Assembly (NCBI GenBank): GCA_030267565.1
Contig: BRXU01000002.1
Location: 7,011,501 to 7,075,500, forward strand
DNA from: Pleodorina starrii
Lineage: Eukaryota > Chlorophyta > Chlorophyceae > Chlamydomonadales > Volvocaceae
DNA: 64,000 nucleotides
Direction: 5' to 3'
The position numbers were made by a program, and so were the translations under genes. Positions 36,678-64,000 of the stretch are shown piece by piece. Positions within the stretch are counted from its first letter, which is position 1. Each line of letters begins with the position of its first letter. Below the pieces are notes generated by a model. It did no database searches and was not told the DNA's origin. It saw only the letters and a program-made list of their open reading frames with translations.

Positions 36678-37211
36678 TGTCGTGCACCGTTGGTGTCGGT
36701 ACATTTCCGGGACAAATGCCCGGTGAGGGCGCGGAGAGACGCTAGGAAGGACCCTCGAGCGTATCTGGACGTATCTCCATCTTATGGGAGATATTACGGT
36801 CGTACTGCTCGTCCAAACGAGCTCCTACCTAGGCGCGAGCGCTTCCTGCTGGAAGCGCTTCGCTTGGTCATTACGATGCCGAAGGATATATGATATTGTA
36901 ACACACAATCAGATCCCCAGCAGCGACTCTCGCTGTGGCGTTAGCCCAAGCCGCCACAATGGTGTCTCACATGCACTAGCGTGGCGCCGGCCGGGCCTGA
37001 TCAACCTGGCTGGCTGCCTTATCGCTTGTGCATTATAGTAGTCAGCTCAGCAGCACTGTTGCTCGCGCGCACGTAGGCGCCGAGCTCGGACCTCACGCTA
37101 GGAAGAAGGAGCGCGGCCTCGCCCCAGCGGTCAGGCCTCGGGGCCAGTACTGGATGCAGTGAGCCCGGCTGCAGTCCAGCTGCTGTCGCGCACGCCCCGC
37201 GCGAGCCCACA
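36678..37211. repeat. 534-bp direct repeat, right copy
   Basis: Right member of the pair, offset by 1385 from the left copy. The high identity means a recent event. Confidence 0.95.
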
Positions 37212-38570
37212 AACCCTCGCGAGCCCACCTTTCTCTTGCACCGTTACGACTCGCTGTCGGGCGGTACCCCGTGCCCGGGTGGGGAGGGGGGTCAGTGAAT
37301 ACAAGGGACTACACAGGTCAATGTTTTTGTTTCGGCCTCAGAACGGACGCCGAAACACAATTTGCAGTGGGCACCCGTTCGAAGCTAGGCCCTTTGGCAG
37401 CCGTTGGCTTGAGCTTGCCGTGCCTACGGGGGAGAAGCGCCTTAGGCCATCTCAGCTTCTTTATTCATGCGAGTGTTGCGGCGGCGTTATTAGATACAGA
37501 TTACGCGAATGCGCGCCCGAGTCTGCGAGCGACCGAAGTAGAAGCGTGCGCACCGGGCTCGAGCACGGTTAAGGCAGCGAGCCGAACTCTCTGCGCATTC
37601 CAAAGCATCAGAAGTTGCTACTTGATGCCTTAGCTGTGTAGATCCCTGTGCCAATCAAACTTTAACAGCTTCACCTTGCCCGCGCTTCCGCCCTAGCTGG
37701 CCCTAGTTTATGGGCGCAAAGTCGCCTAAACCACCACGCAACAACGAAATATAAAAATTGTCGAATTTGTATGCCCTTGCAGCGAGAGAGGATCAATGGC
37801 TCGCGGCAAAGCGCAATTTCAATTATAAGGTTATGACGGCAAAAAGTGACTCGGACAACGGAAAGGGTTGTGAACCGTCGCCTTTCGCAAACCGAAGATC
37901 GATGCGAGCTAGTAAAAATGTTCAGCATGCTACTCATAAGCTTCCTGTACTTTTCATAGAATGCCAATAAAAGGTGTCGGAGCCGTGTCCGCAACCCCTG
38001 CTCAAAGCAATCATGGAGCAAGTCCTCATCCATTCTGTAGCCTCCAAACCACTTTGAAGTAATCCACCAAATAAGTCTGCGGGCCCACAGCAACGCCCGC
38101 GAACGCACTCTCGGATTCACAAATAAGGCAGCCCTAATTGCCCTGCCGACATGCGATAGTTTACGGATTGGGAACCAAGGATGACACAACAAAGAAGTTG
38201 ACTGGCTTTGGAACCGAAAGAGCATGATCTTGCGGGAGTGCGCGCCAACCTGCCCGTCGGGAAGTGCGCCCCGTCCTCGCATCACTTCATCATGACAGAA
38301 TTAAGTTGTGAATTTTGACATGAGCCGGAAAAGGACACTGTGCCGCTCTCTTTCTGTTACCGAGCAGCGCTTTTCGGTTTTGCACACAGGGCCCGCCGTA
38401 CGGTTCGTGAAAATAGATCATCACGCCGTCGCGCCCTACTGAAACACAGTATCACTCTTGGAGCGTGTATCCAAGACAGCGTTTGCTTCGCTTGTGTGCG
38501 GCAGGCCCTATCACGCCAGTTAGGGCTTTCGCATATTTCCGATACGTCGATCGACAGTTCACCTTGAGCT
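37212..38570 (+). other. Upstream region of the glutamate synthase gene
   Basis: Presumed promoter and 5' UTR of the glutamate synthase gene, with a distinctly AT-richer patch at about 37600-38300. A 204-codon open frame on the minus strand (37671-38285) lies in that patch. It has codon use unlike the neighbouring genes and no recognisable domain, so I do not call it a gene. Confidence 0.45.
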
Positions 38571-54637
<16,067 letters not shown>

Positions 54638-54670
54638 TGTAAGGCCGTGTGATGTAGGGCGGCGGTGTAA
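54638..54670 (+). terminator. Two early TGTAA motifs after the glutamate synthase stop codon
   Basis: TGTAA at 54638-54642, directly after TGA, and at 54666-54670. Use of either would give an unusually short 3' UTR. The next plus-strand TGTAA I found is 55863-55867, implying a 3' UTR of about 1.2 kb. Which is used cannot be told from sequence. Confidence 0.4.
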
Positions 54671-57600
54671 CGTGCTGCGGCTTTCGCCGCACATTGCGGC
54701 AGCCCTTTTGTACGCGTGATGGGGTGCTTCTTGTGGCGGTTGGTATGGGATGCGATGCAATGCAATGCTTTCTGCGCAATTGTTGGCAACATGGTGGGGT
54801 TTAGGGTGGAGTATACCCCCTTCCCACAAGGTGGTGGTGTGGGTGCACACGGAGGACGGGTGCAATAAAACAGCTGCAGCGCGCCCCTCGTCCGTCCCGT
54901 TGTGACCAATCGCGATTCGTTTAATCAGTCAGTCAGTGTCAGTCAGCACGTTGTATCCGTGTATCCGTCCCTTTGCTCTTCGGGTTGCTCGCCTTGGGCG
55001 CCCTTGACCCGTGCTATTGCGGCCATATATTTTCCATATCTTTGCTGCTTGGTGCTTTCAGTTTGGCCGCCGTTGCCTCATGAGGCGCGGTGGCGTGTAC
55101 CCGGCTAAACTCGCAAAATTGGGGGGGAAAGTGTGCCAAGCAGATGACGGACTTGCGGGGGTTAAGGGCCAAAGTGCGGGCGGCCCGCGCGCTCATATCT
55201 TTTGGGTGTGTTTGCTCAATCCGCGCTGCTTCGCTTGTGCTTTGTTTCACACGCGCACACGTGATGCATGCAGTGCTCTGCCATGGTGCCGTTAGCGGCC
55301 GCGTGCGATTGTGGTTTAGGCAAAAAATATGTGTGCTCGAGACGTTTTTGGGGGGGATTGCTTGCTCGCTGTTTTGTATAATTAGGGTGTGGTTGTTGTG
55401 GTGGATCAGGGTTCGAGGAGGAAGGTCGCGGGCGGAACTGTGGAAGACCGTGGATGGAAGTATGGATTTGTGCGTTTAGGTTTTATGCTGTTGTGCACAG
55501 AACGTTTTAGTCATATCGTTTCTTGGTGTGGTGGCCACCTCCGTAGGCTCGCGGGAGACTTGGGCTCCTTGAATAGTGTTTTGGGCATTTGAGCCCCGCT
55601 GCAACGCACAGGGGCGACTTATCGCCACATGCGGGGGCAAATGGGACTGGAACTCACCCCGCCGCGGCCGCCTGTGTAGGAAAAGTCTTAGCAATACTGG
55701 CTTGTGTGGCATGTATATCTCGCGGCGTCTTGAGGCGTGGCCCTATTTGCTAGTTGGTAGACATGGGGATAGCCGCAGACCGTAGCCTCATACCGGAGGC
55801 TATGGCACCCGGCGACGTGCTTGTACACACCATTTACAATAATGTATAACGAGGTAATTTCATGTAATAATCTTGACATGAGACGCGAAGGGCTGGAAAG
55901 TCTTGCGCATAAGATGAGGGAAGAAGGGCAGCAAGAGCGTGTACCGTGCAAACACAAGACTCAAAAGTCGACGGTCACAACACGACGCGCCCTTCACTCA
56001 GAAAGCCAGCGAAACAGTTGGAACAGTATATTTCACGATATTGGGCCGGCTATACCGGGCCAGCAATCAACCGATACACATACTGCACAGAGGGATAACC
56101 AACGCGTAAGTACCGGTAATGCAACCGACACCTCCCCACACCTGAGCATGGCACGAGGCTTGCAAAACGTCAGGTCTACTTCGCGGGCATGCAAGGGTTT
56201 TCTCCCACAACACCGACAGCAGCACCAGCAGCATCCATTTTGCCTCCTTGGGGCCCAAGCCTTCATTGCCCCTCACCAAGTGTCCCGTCCGCAAAAACGA
56301 GGGGAGCGCGCCACCGGGCAGCCCCGCGGTCAAGCGCCGTTACGGGTAGCACGCTACCACCGGCCTTCACAACAGGGGGCAAGTACAAGAGTTATGGGAG
56401 GGTTACATGTTTGTGCGTACTAGGGAGGTCATACAGGTGTCATGGGCTCGTCCAATGCTAGGTCGTGGTCACGGAAAGGCGCGTGCCGTGTGACACGGCC
56501 GTACGAGTCAAGTCACGGTCGCAAACTTTGCGGCAGGATGCGTACACTAGACACGTACAAGCTCGCTGCAATGGCACGGCGTAACAGCAGGGTGCGACGC
56601 ACTCACAATATCAAGCACGCCTCGGCCGCAGGCGTCAGCAGCAGCGGTGTGAGCAGCAGCGAAAGAAAGCAGTGCTGGTATGTTAAGTACAGGAATCCTG
56701 TACGTAACAAGGTAACATCCACATTCATACAGTGCATCGTGCGGCGGTCGACAATAACGATGTCAACCTTCATCTCTTCCCTACAGTACGTCAGGTCGTG
56801 TCCGGTCAGGTGGCAGCATCGCCATGCCCATTTGCTGCACGGCCGCATGCAACCGAGTGGCAGCCGACACCCACCGTCACGAGATACACAGGTTGGCTCG
56901 CGGCAGGCGAACATTGCAAGAAACCCCCTCCTGCCACATTATGAATACGTAAATGCGCGTCATGCTAGGTCGGTGCAGCCCGGGGCCTCGGTGAGCGCCC
57001 CGCGTGTTGCGCAACCGGGCAATATCTCAGACTCAGTCCGTGTACCCACCAACGTGCTACGCACGCGTCAACACACACATGCAACGAGCAGGCGCAAAGA
57101 CGCATGCGCAAAACGATGCCGTGCCGTACACAATGACCACGATAGTGCTGCCGCACACTGGCATGCAGCAGCACACACCATACAGATACGCTCACAGAGA
57201 ACGAGCAGGCACGAAGCCCCCCCGAGAGATCTGACCGAAACCAGCCTGTAAAGTAAATCAGCCCGGAGAGATCTGATCGAAACCAGCCGGGAAAGTCATA
57301 TGCATATGGCCATCAATCCAAGCGTGTGTAGCGGTTCGGATGGTAATTGGTCACCCACCTGATTGTCAGATGGGAAATGGTAGCTGTACCATACAACAGT
57401 TGTTCGTTTGTCCGCAGTGCTATGCTCCGTTATCGCTGCTATGACTGGACAATCTCTATGAGCCTGGGGCAGACCAAGGCTCTTTCTTTGCCCAGCAGCA
57501 TCTTCAATCTTCGCCAGAAAGTCAGAATCGTCGCACTCAACACAATACAACACAACATCACGCACAATACATGCAAATCCCTCCACGAAGGATTACGACA

Positions 57601-58237
57601 GAGGAGCCTCAAGGCATCGGCTTTGGTTGTGCCGCTGCAGCCTCTTGAGCATTCCAATACGACAGTGTACGACAGCCGCGCCTGGACAGCCTAGCCCATC
57701 TCGCCTCAGCCTCTGCGCACCACACCTCCTGCCGTTCCGGGCTTCCGGCCCACCCGCAAATCCCCCAACCTGCAACAGCAACATGCCTCGTGTGCCCTCT
57801 TCGCCGCTGCCTTCATGACCCAACCGTGACGGTCCCAGTCGTTGACTTCCCTTACGACCTGGACGCGAAGGCACCCAGAGTCAACCAGGTACAACGGGAC
57901 AGACATGCGACCTCAAGACTGCCAACCCACTCCGATGCCACCCGCACCTGGCACCGCCAGTCGCTCTTCAACCCTCCTGCCCCTACACTGCACCCCCCGC
58001 GCTGCCGAGCGCGTCTGCCCAGCCCTGGCTACGTCCGCGGGCATGTCCGCGCCCGCCACCGCCAGCACACAACCCGATTCAGTTCCACTGTGGGTGACAT
58101 CGAGACAAGGAGTGCAGTCTGACCGCTCTCTTCAAGAGGGTCCCCGCATGCTGCCCAAATGTCTTTGTCCGCCGCTGCCGCCACCAAAGTCGCCTCACCG
58201 CCACCATCGCCCAACCGTATTTACGACCTCAGCTCAT
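54671..58237. other. Interval without a recognised gene
   Basis: Probably holds the 3' UTR of glutamate synthase on the left and that of the minus-strand gene on the right. Open frames are short (up to about 200 codons, 55821-56423) and featureless. The only structure noted is the 41-bp-spaced repeat at 57222-57296. Confidence 0.5.
57222..57296. repeat. Two-copy direct repeat, 41-bp spacing
   Basis: Two ~33-bp copies sharing GAGAGATCTGA and CGAAACCAGCC (57222-57254 and 57263-57296), differing at a few bases. The first copy contains a plus-strand TGTAA. Confidence 0.85.
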
Positions 58238-61200
58238 TCACCGGGCCGCCCCCCCCGCCACCGCTGCCGCTGCTGCCGTAGGCAAGGGGGCTCCCCCCGC
58301 CGCCGCGTTTGCCGTGCTCGCCGCCGCTAACGCCCCACTGATGAGCAGCGCACGCTCCCGATTGCGGTGATAGCTCCAGTGGTGGGGGTGGCCGCCGGTG
58401 CTGCTTCCGTTGCTGTCCTCTGCGCACAATGACGTGGCAGAGGCAGGCCGGCTGACGGCGCCTGAGCCGGTGCCGGAGGAAGACCGGCGGGGCGGCGGCG
58501 CGGCCAGGCGGCCCTCGCGCGCCGCCGGCGCCAGCGGCGGCTTCATCGCATATGGCGGCGCACCTCCGTAGCCGCAGCTCTCAAGTCTGCCACCCTCCTC
58601 GCTGGCGCGGCGCTCTGCCGCCTGCCTGGCTCGCTCCTGTTGCTGCTGCTTCAACGCAAGCAGCTTCTGCTGACGCTCCTGCTCCTGCGGCTGCTGCTGC
58701 CGCTCCTGCTGCAAGCCCTGATGAAAGCTCCAGGCGTCCTCCACTCCACGCGGTCCCTGGAACTCGGCCCTTGGCGCAGCCTCATGCTCTCCCTCCTGCT
58801 CATGCAAGCCCCCGCGGGGATTGCTAGCCGGACCGCACGACAGCCGCTGCTGCTGCTGCTGCTGCTCCCACTGCCGCCGTTGGGGCCGCGGCGGCAGCAT
58901 ATGCGCCTGCTGCTGCTGCTGCCGCTGCGGGCCCCCCATGGCGGCAGCAGCCTCGGCCTGCGAGGGCGGGCTGAACACGCCGGGCGCGAAGGTGAGGAGC
59001 TCCGCGCTGGGGCCGCTCAGCGACGGCTGGCGGCTGGGCTTGCTGCTCGCGGCCCGCGGCGACGCAGCAGGTGAAGAGCGGGTACGGCGGACGCCGCCGC
59101 CACCGTTGCCTTGCTCGCCGCTGCTGGCAGTGGTCTTGCCAGCAACGGCAGTGGCAACGGCAGCACCGGCGCTGACAGCAGCGCCATCCCGGCCCCTCGG
59201 CGTGGCTGCCGGGCGGCAGCCGGCGTGACCGAAGGACAACAGCAGATTACGCCTGACACCGTCGTCGCCGTCGCCGGCGGCCGCCGCCGGGGTTGCTGCC
59301 GCCACCGCAACTGACAGTGCGGCGGGGGGACCGGACCGACCGCCGCCGTCCACCGTTGCCGCTCGGGGTATGCCGTCGTACCGCACACGCGCATCGCCGC
59401 CGACCCGTGGGTCGGCCAACGGGCGGGGCATTGCCGTCGCCGCTGCTGCAGCAGCAGCAGCAGACGACGACGCACATGACGACGTCATGGAAGATGTCAC
59501 AGCTGCAGCGGAGGCCGCCGAGGCGGAGACGGTACTACTCCAGGAGTCGACGCTGCTTCCTGGCGCCCGCCGAGAGGCCGCCGAGGCGGCGCAATGGGAG
59601 GAGGTGGCGGTGGAAGACGACGACGGCGCGGCGCGGCTGCCGCTGTCACCGACGCTGGCGCCGCACTCGCTGCTGCTTCTGCGGCCGCTGGAGCCGCGGG
59701 CCGCTGCAGCCGCGGCGGGCGCCAGAGCGACCGCCAGGTGGGGCGTGAGGAACGGCGACGTGGCAGCGCCGCTGGCGGCAACGGCATTGGACCGCGAGGC
59801 GGCGGCGGAAGGTGGAACGCCGCTGGCGCCAACAGGGTCCTGCCGGGCCTTATGGCCGCTGTCCGACCGTTCGCGGCCGCTGTCGGAGCGCCGATACGGC
59901 CGACTGCCCACACCTGTGTTGCCGGTGGCGGCGGCGGCGCCAGTGCTGGCGCGGCCGTCGGACGTCAGTCGTGGCGCTGCCTGCGACGAAGACTCACCGG
60001 GCTCACTGAGCGCGCCGGGTCCGCCGCCGCCATCGGCCGTGATGGCCCAGCGCCGGCGCGCCGCCATGGCTGCCCCGGCCGACGGGGACGCTAGCGCCTT
60101 ACGCTGCTTGCTCGATGGAGCAGCTTGCCCGACGGTGGTGGTGCCGGCGGCGGATGCTAGGGCCTTGTACGACGGAGACACAAGCGCCGAAGGCGATAAG
60201 GGCAACTTCCGCTGCTTTTCGGACGGCGACCGCACAGCCGCAGCGGGGGGCCCCGCCAAAGGCGATCGAAGGGCCTTTCGCGGCCCCGCCGGCGATTGTT
60301 GGGCAGCCGCCGCCGATGGCGACGCGAGGGCTTTACGACGGCCCGCCGGAGACGGCCCCGGTCCGGCGCCTGACGCCGATTGACGCGGCTGTGGGACATC
60401 CAGGATGCTGCAGTGGCCCTTCAGCCGCTCCGCTCGGGCTGCCGCGGATCGAGGGGCGGGGCCGCAGGCGGCAGCGGCCACCGGCCGTGGCGGCAGCCGC
60501 TCCGCGTCCCCGGTCCCCGTGCTGCGGCCGCTGCGGGTCTCTGGCACGTAAGCCGCCGGCGGGCCGCTCGGGAGTTGCAGCGCTGGCTGTGCTGGCTGGG
60601 TGTGATGCTGGTACCGCGGGGTGCGGCTGGCGGCCTGGCTGGGGCCATCGCCGGCAGCGGCAGCGACGCCGCCCAGGGCCCTGGACCCCGCCGACGACGC
60701 TGATGCGGCCTTGCTGCGCGGCTGCGGGGCTCCGCCGTCTCCGTCGCTGCTCCGCGGCGACGACAAAGATAGCAGAGCGCCGATCGCCGCCGTCGATAGG
60801 AGTTCGCTGCTCTCACCGACGCTGCCGCGGCAGTGGCTGCCGCCGGCGCCGGCTGCGAGGGCGGCGCTGGCAGGACTGCCGGGACAGCTGGGCGTGCTGC
60901 TGCTGCTGCTACTGTGGCTGTGGCTGTCGCTGCGCCGCGTCGAATGGGGGTGCGGGTGGTGCTGCTGCTGAGGCGACAGCAGCATCACCAGCGGCACCGG
61001 CGGCGGCGGCGGCGGCTCCCAGGTTAGCGGTACGACAGGCGGCGGCGTACGACGGGTGGACGACGTGGCGGTGGATGACGATGAGGGCGAGGGGCAACCA
61101 GGCGTGCCGGGCTGGCACTGGTGGTGCGATGGCGGTGTCTGAAGCGGCGGCCGCATCGGCGAAGGCCGCTCGTGGCCGGCGCTGAGGGCGCGCGACGGGA

Positions 61201-63405
61201 TAAGGCAGTGCGCCGGGCCACGGAACCCGCCGGGGCTGCCGCTGCCAAAGCCGCCGCCGCTGCCGCTGCTGAGGCCGCCGCTGCTCAGGGGCCCATCCCC
61301 GGTGGAAGTGGGCGTTCGCAGCACGGCGCTGCCGATGCGGCCCAAGAGACCGCGCCCGGCCGGTGAGGACGCATCGCCGGTGTCGGTCGCAGCTCGGAGC
61401 ACCCGCCCCGGCCGCGCCTTCTCCGGGGTCGAGAAGCGGTTGCTGCCAGTGGGTGCCTCCGCATCACCCGCGAAGCCGCGCATGTTGGGGCAGCAGGGCG
61501 CGACGTCGCCCGGCGCCCGCAGGCCGGCCGGCGCCGGTGCCCCGCCGCCACAGCGAGCCGGAGGGAAGCCGGGGCAGGGTGGAGGGTGCTGCAGGAGCTC
61601 GGAGCGGCGATCAGGCGACCAGCCGCGAGGCGGCAACTGCTGCTGCGGGGCAGGCGGCGGCAGCGGCGGCGGCGGATGACCCGCGGGTCGCTCCACCAAG
61701 GTCGCTGTCGCCGCCTGCTCCTCTGCGGCACCTTGCTGATCCGGCTCCTCGGGCCACGCCTTGGAAGGGACCCGCCGTAACAGCGGCGTTCCGCAGCTGC
61801 CGCCGCCACCACCACAACCGTTGCTGCCGCCGCCAGTCCCTGGTGCCGGAGGAGCACCGGAAGCAGCGGCAGCTGCAGCTCCAGACGATGACGATGAAGA
61901 CCGCGGCTCGGAAGCGTAAGCGCCACTGTCGTGGCCGCCGCAGTCGACCGCCTCCTGCGGACCGGTATTGCCCCGCTCCTGCTCCTGCTCCTGCTCCTGT
62001 CGCCGCTCTTCGCGCGACTGCTGACGCGACAACGCCCGCGACGGGTGCGACGACTGACGCGTGTACTGCCGCTGGTACGACGGCTGCCGTTCAAACGGCT
62101 CCGGAACCGCGGCCGTGCTGACGCTGCCTTCGCTGCTGGCGCTCCCGCGCACTAACGCGCCATCCTGCTCACGCACCTGCTGCTGCTGCTGCTGGAAGAA
62201 GCGCGACTTGCCCGACAGCGGCGGCCCCTGCTGATGCTGCTGTGGCGGCGGAGGCCCCTGCTGCCCTCCGCAGCAGGGGCGCTGTACAGCCCGGGACCCT
62301 GAGGGCTCGTTGCCAGCCCTGGCGGTGCCGCTGTTGCCGCTCCCCGTCCGCGTCGTCCGTGGGCCGTCCTCCGCTGCTGCTGCAGCGGCCGCAGCGGCCG
62401 CCGCAGCGGCCTCCTGCAGCCCTATCCAGGCTTCCGGCGGTACCCGCGCCCACAGCGGCTTGCCCGCCTCCTGGTCGGCTGCCTGCGGCCCCGTTGGCCC
62501 GCTGGTGGCGGACCGCTGCTGCTGCCGGGGCGGCTGCTGAGACTGCTGTTGCTCCTGGTGGGGGTGAGGCTGAGACTGGGCATTGATGAGCTGCTGGTGG
62601 TGCTGGTGGTGCTGGTGTGGCTGCGGCGCCCCGTGCTCCGCGGAGGCCCGCGGCGAGCAGCTGTCCTGGACGTCACCGTGCTGCCAACCAGCACCTTGCT
62701 GCCGCTGCCACTGCGCCCGCTGCCGTGGCTGCTGTGGCTGACACTGCTGCTGCGGGTGTGGCTCTGACCCGGGCACGTTCATCGCGGTCCCGGCCTGCGC
62801 GGCGGCAGCTCCACCGGCGGTCACGGCGGCGGCCGCAACAGCCGCTGGAGCGGCCGCCGCGCAGGCTCCACCGGCGCCTGCGGCAGGGGGCGGCGGCGGC
62901 ACTGCGGCGGCCGCCGCCGAGCCATCCTGGCGCGGGCTGGCGCGGGGCTGCAGCTGTTGCGAGGCTGTGGCGGCGGTGTAGACGTGGCAGCGGAGGGAGG
63001 GGCGGCTGCTGGGCACCCCCTGCTCCCCGCCGGCCATGATGGACGCAACGGCGGCGGCTGCGCGTCGGCTCAGCACCCGCTGCAGCCGCCGCTCGGGGGA
63101 GCAGCTAGAGCTGGGTGGGGGAACCGCGGCGGCGCCGCCGAGCCCCCCGAAATACTCCTGAGCGCACCCGTCAGCCTGCTCCGGGAATCGCGGCGACGGC
63201 GCCGCGGGGAGCTCGGCTCCGGCCGCGGCGGCAGCGGCTGCATCGGCGAGGTTGGGGGTGGTGGGTCCGGACCAGGCCCAGATGTCGGATCGGACGTATC
63301 GACTGGAGGAGATGTCCGAGGGAGTGACGGGAACGTAGCCCTCGGGCCGCTGTACGGCGAACTTGGGGCTGATGGCGGAGAGAAGCGCCCGCAGCACGGC
63401 CGACC
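58238..63405 (-). CDS. Large low-complexity protein, 3' exon of a partial gene
   Basis: A continuous frame of about 1720 codons, read from an acceptor TTCAG| at 63405 (preceded by a pyrimidine-rich tract at 63406-63470) to TGA at 58238-58240. No family recognised. The first ~50 residues (SPKFAVQRPEGYVPVTPSDI onward) look like ordered protein. The rest is Ala/Ser/Gly/Pro-rich with polyglutamine and Q/R-rich runs, including QQQQQERARQAAERRASEEG near the end. A motif like RKALxSPxA recurs about five times (60.05-60.35 kb). The first in-frame start-like codon is GTG, so upstream exons almost certainly lie beyond the window. A donor-like GTGAATG overlaps the stop, so a further 3' exon is possible. 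Frame length alone is weak evidence in such GC-rich DNA; the acceptor and the non-repetitive start support a real exon. Disordered regions like this are common in Chlamydomonas signalling and regulatory proteins. Confidence 0.6.
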
Positions 63406-64000
63406 TGAAGAGGGTTTGGAGGGACGGGGGGTAGAGGGAGGGGGTAGAGAGTATCAGTCCAAAGCGATCAGCTGTGGGGGAGCGAAGCGGGTGAAGGGGG
63501 ATGGGGGGGCGAGAATTGTCCGCTATGCAGGCTGGGGTGAAAAGGGGGGAAGAGTGAAGGCGGGAACAATGAAATGGGAGCCGGGATCGTTGCGGTCATC
63601 AGTTGCGGTGAAGGAAGGGGCAGTCGCAGGGCAGCTAATGCAGAGATCATGGGCGAGGGAAGAGGCAGGCGCGTTTGAGAGCGTTTACAAAGAGACATTG
63701 CGGTAATAGGCAGGGAACGCCAGCCGGAGCCGCGGCCCCCAGGTCAGGTCAGGTCAGGTCAGATCAGGCCAGTTCAGGTCAGATCAGGACCCATTTCACA
63801 TTGCTCCCGTCTAAGCTTTCGCCTCGGCTCCGCCGCACCGAAACCAAAAACACCTGGGGGGGCACTTGCCCTGATCAGCATTCGCGATCGCCTCTCACTA
63901 CCCCCACCTCATCCCGGAATCCTCCCCACCGACGCCAACACCCTCCTACTGCTCCCTTCCGGTCCTCTTTCCCCACCCCCGCCCCCCTTGATTGGCTCCT
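63406..64000 (-). other. Probable intron of the large minus-strand gene
   Basis: Immediately upstream (minus sense) of the acceptor at 63405 is a long pyrimidine-rich tract. Nothing further resembles an exon before the window edge. Confidence 0.5.
63741..63790. repeat. Pentanucleotide repeat AGGTC with variants
   Basis: About ten tandem pentamers, AGGTC with AGATC, AGGCC and AGTTC variants. Confidence 0.9.

Larger units (their letters stand above)
35293..37211. mobile_element. Possible TRIM-like element with 534-bp terminal direct repeats
   Basis: Two direct repeats, 35293-35826 and 36678-37211 (offset 1385), near-identical with one clear mismatch (35803 T, 37188 C). They begin TGTCGTGC and end GCCCACA, the TG..CA form of LTRs. 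They flank 851 bp without coding capacity, which holds a second repeat pair (35831-35877 and 36102-36148, GCGAAGCTTTTATTGATGTG). The bases flanking the outer ends (CACCT and AACCC) do not match, and I see neither a convincing tRNA primer-binding site nor a polypurine tract, so simple segmental duplication remains possible. Confidence 0.45.

Noticed and set aside
59370..61185. Two 340-360-codon plus-strand frames
   Set aside because: Antisense to the large minus-strand exon and equally low in complexity; no start or splice support.

Overview
This window is nuclear DNA from a chlorophyte green alga, most likely Chlamydomonas or a close volvocine relative. The signs are GC-rich coding sequence, genes split into many short exons by GT..AG introns of 100-600 bases, alanine/glutamine-rich low-complexity protein tracts, TGTAA polyadenylation motifs, and a single-chain NADH-type glutamate synthase of the plant/algal kind. 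Exons were assembled by hand from reading frames, splice consensus, phase agreement and protein-family similarity. No database search was run.

Left third (1-14.7 kb): repeat and transposon territory. A GC-rich satellite with a 219-bp monomer fills nearly all of 1-9582 and continues past the left edge. Each monomer is itself built from eleven diverged ~20-bp units. The array holds a retroposed element (16-871) and two copies of a hAT-type MITE at the same monomer position with the same 8-bp target-site duplication. To its right lie a degenerate non-LTR (LINE) reverse transcriptase with nested insertions (9811-13582), a perfect (TAA)107 tract, and a third MITE copy. 14.7-17.8 kb shows no convincing gene.

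Middle (17.8-37.2 kb): three genes. An 11-exon F-box/leucine-rich-repeat gene (minus, 24248 to 17894) lies downstream of a tRNA-dihydrouridine synthase of the DUS2 class (minus, 31325 to about 25796). DUS2 is head-to-head, across 467 bp, with a plus-strand gene carrying the CRAW motif of LIN37, a MuvB/DREAM cell-cycle repressor subunit. A pair of near-identical 534-bp direct repeats (TG..CA ends) around an 851-bp interior follows LIN37 and may be a miniature LTR element.

Right (37.2-64 kb): the 31-exon, about 2315-residue NADH-glutamate synthase gene (plus, 38571-54637), with its amidotransferase, FMN/3Fe-4S synthase and FAD/NAD(H) parts in one chain. Then about 3.6 kb without a recognised gene, and the large last visible exon of a minus-strand gene for a very low-complexity protein whose 5' exons lie beyond the right edge.

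The genes do not form one pathway: nitrogen assimilation, tRNA modification, cell-cycle transcription control and probable ubiquitin-ligase substrate binding sit side by side, as is usual for a eukaryotic chromosome.
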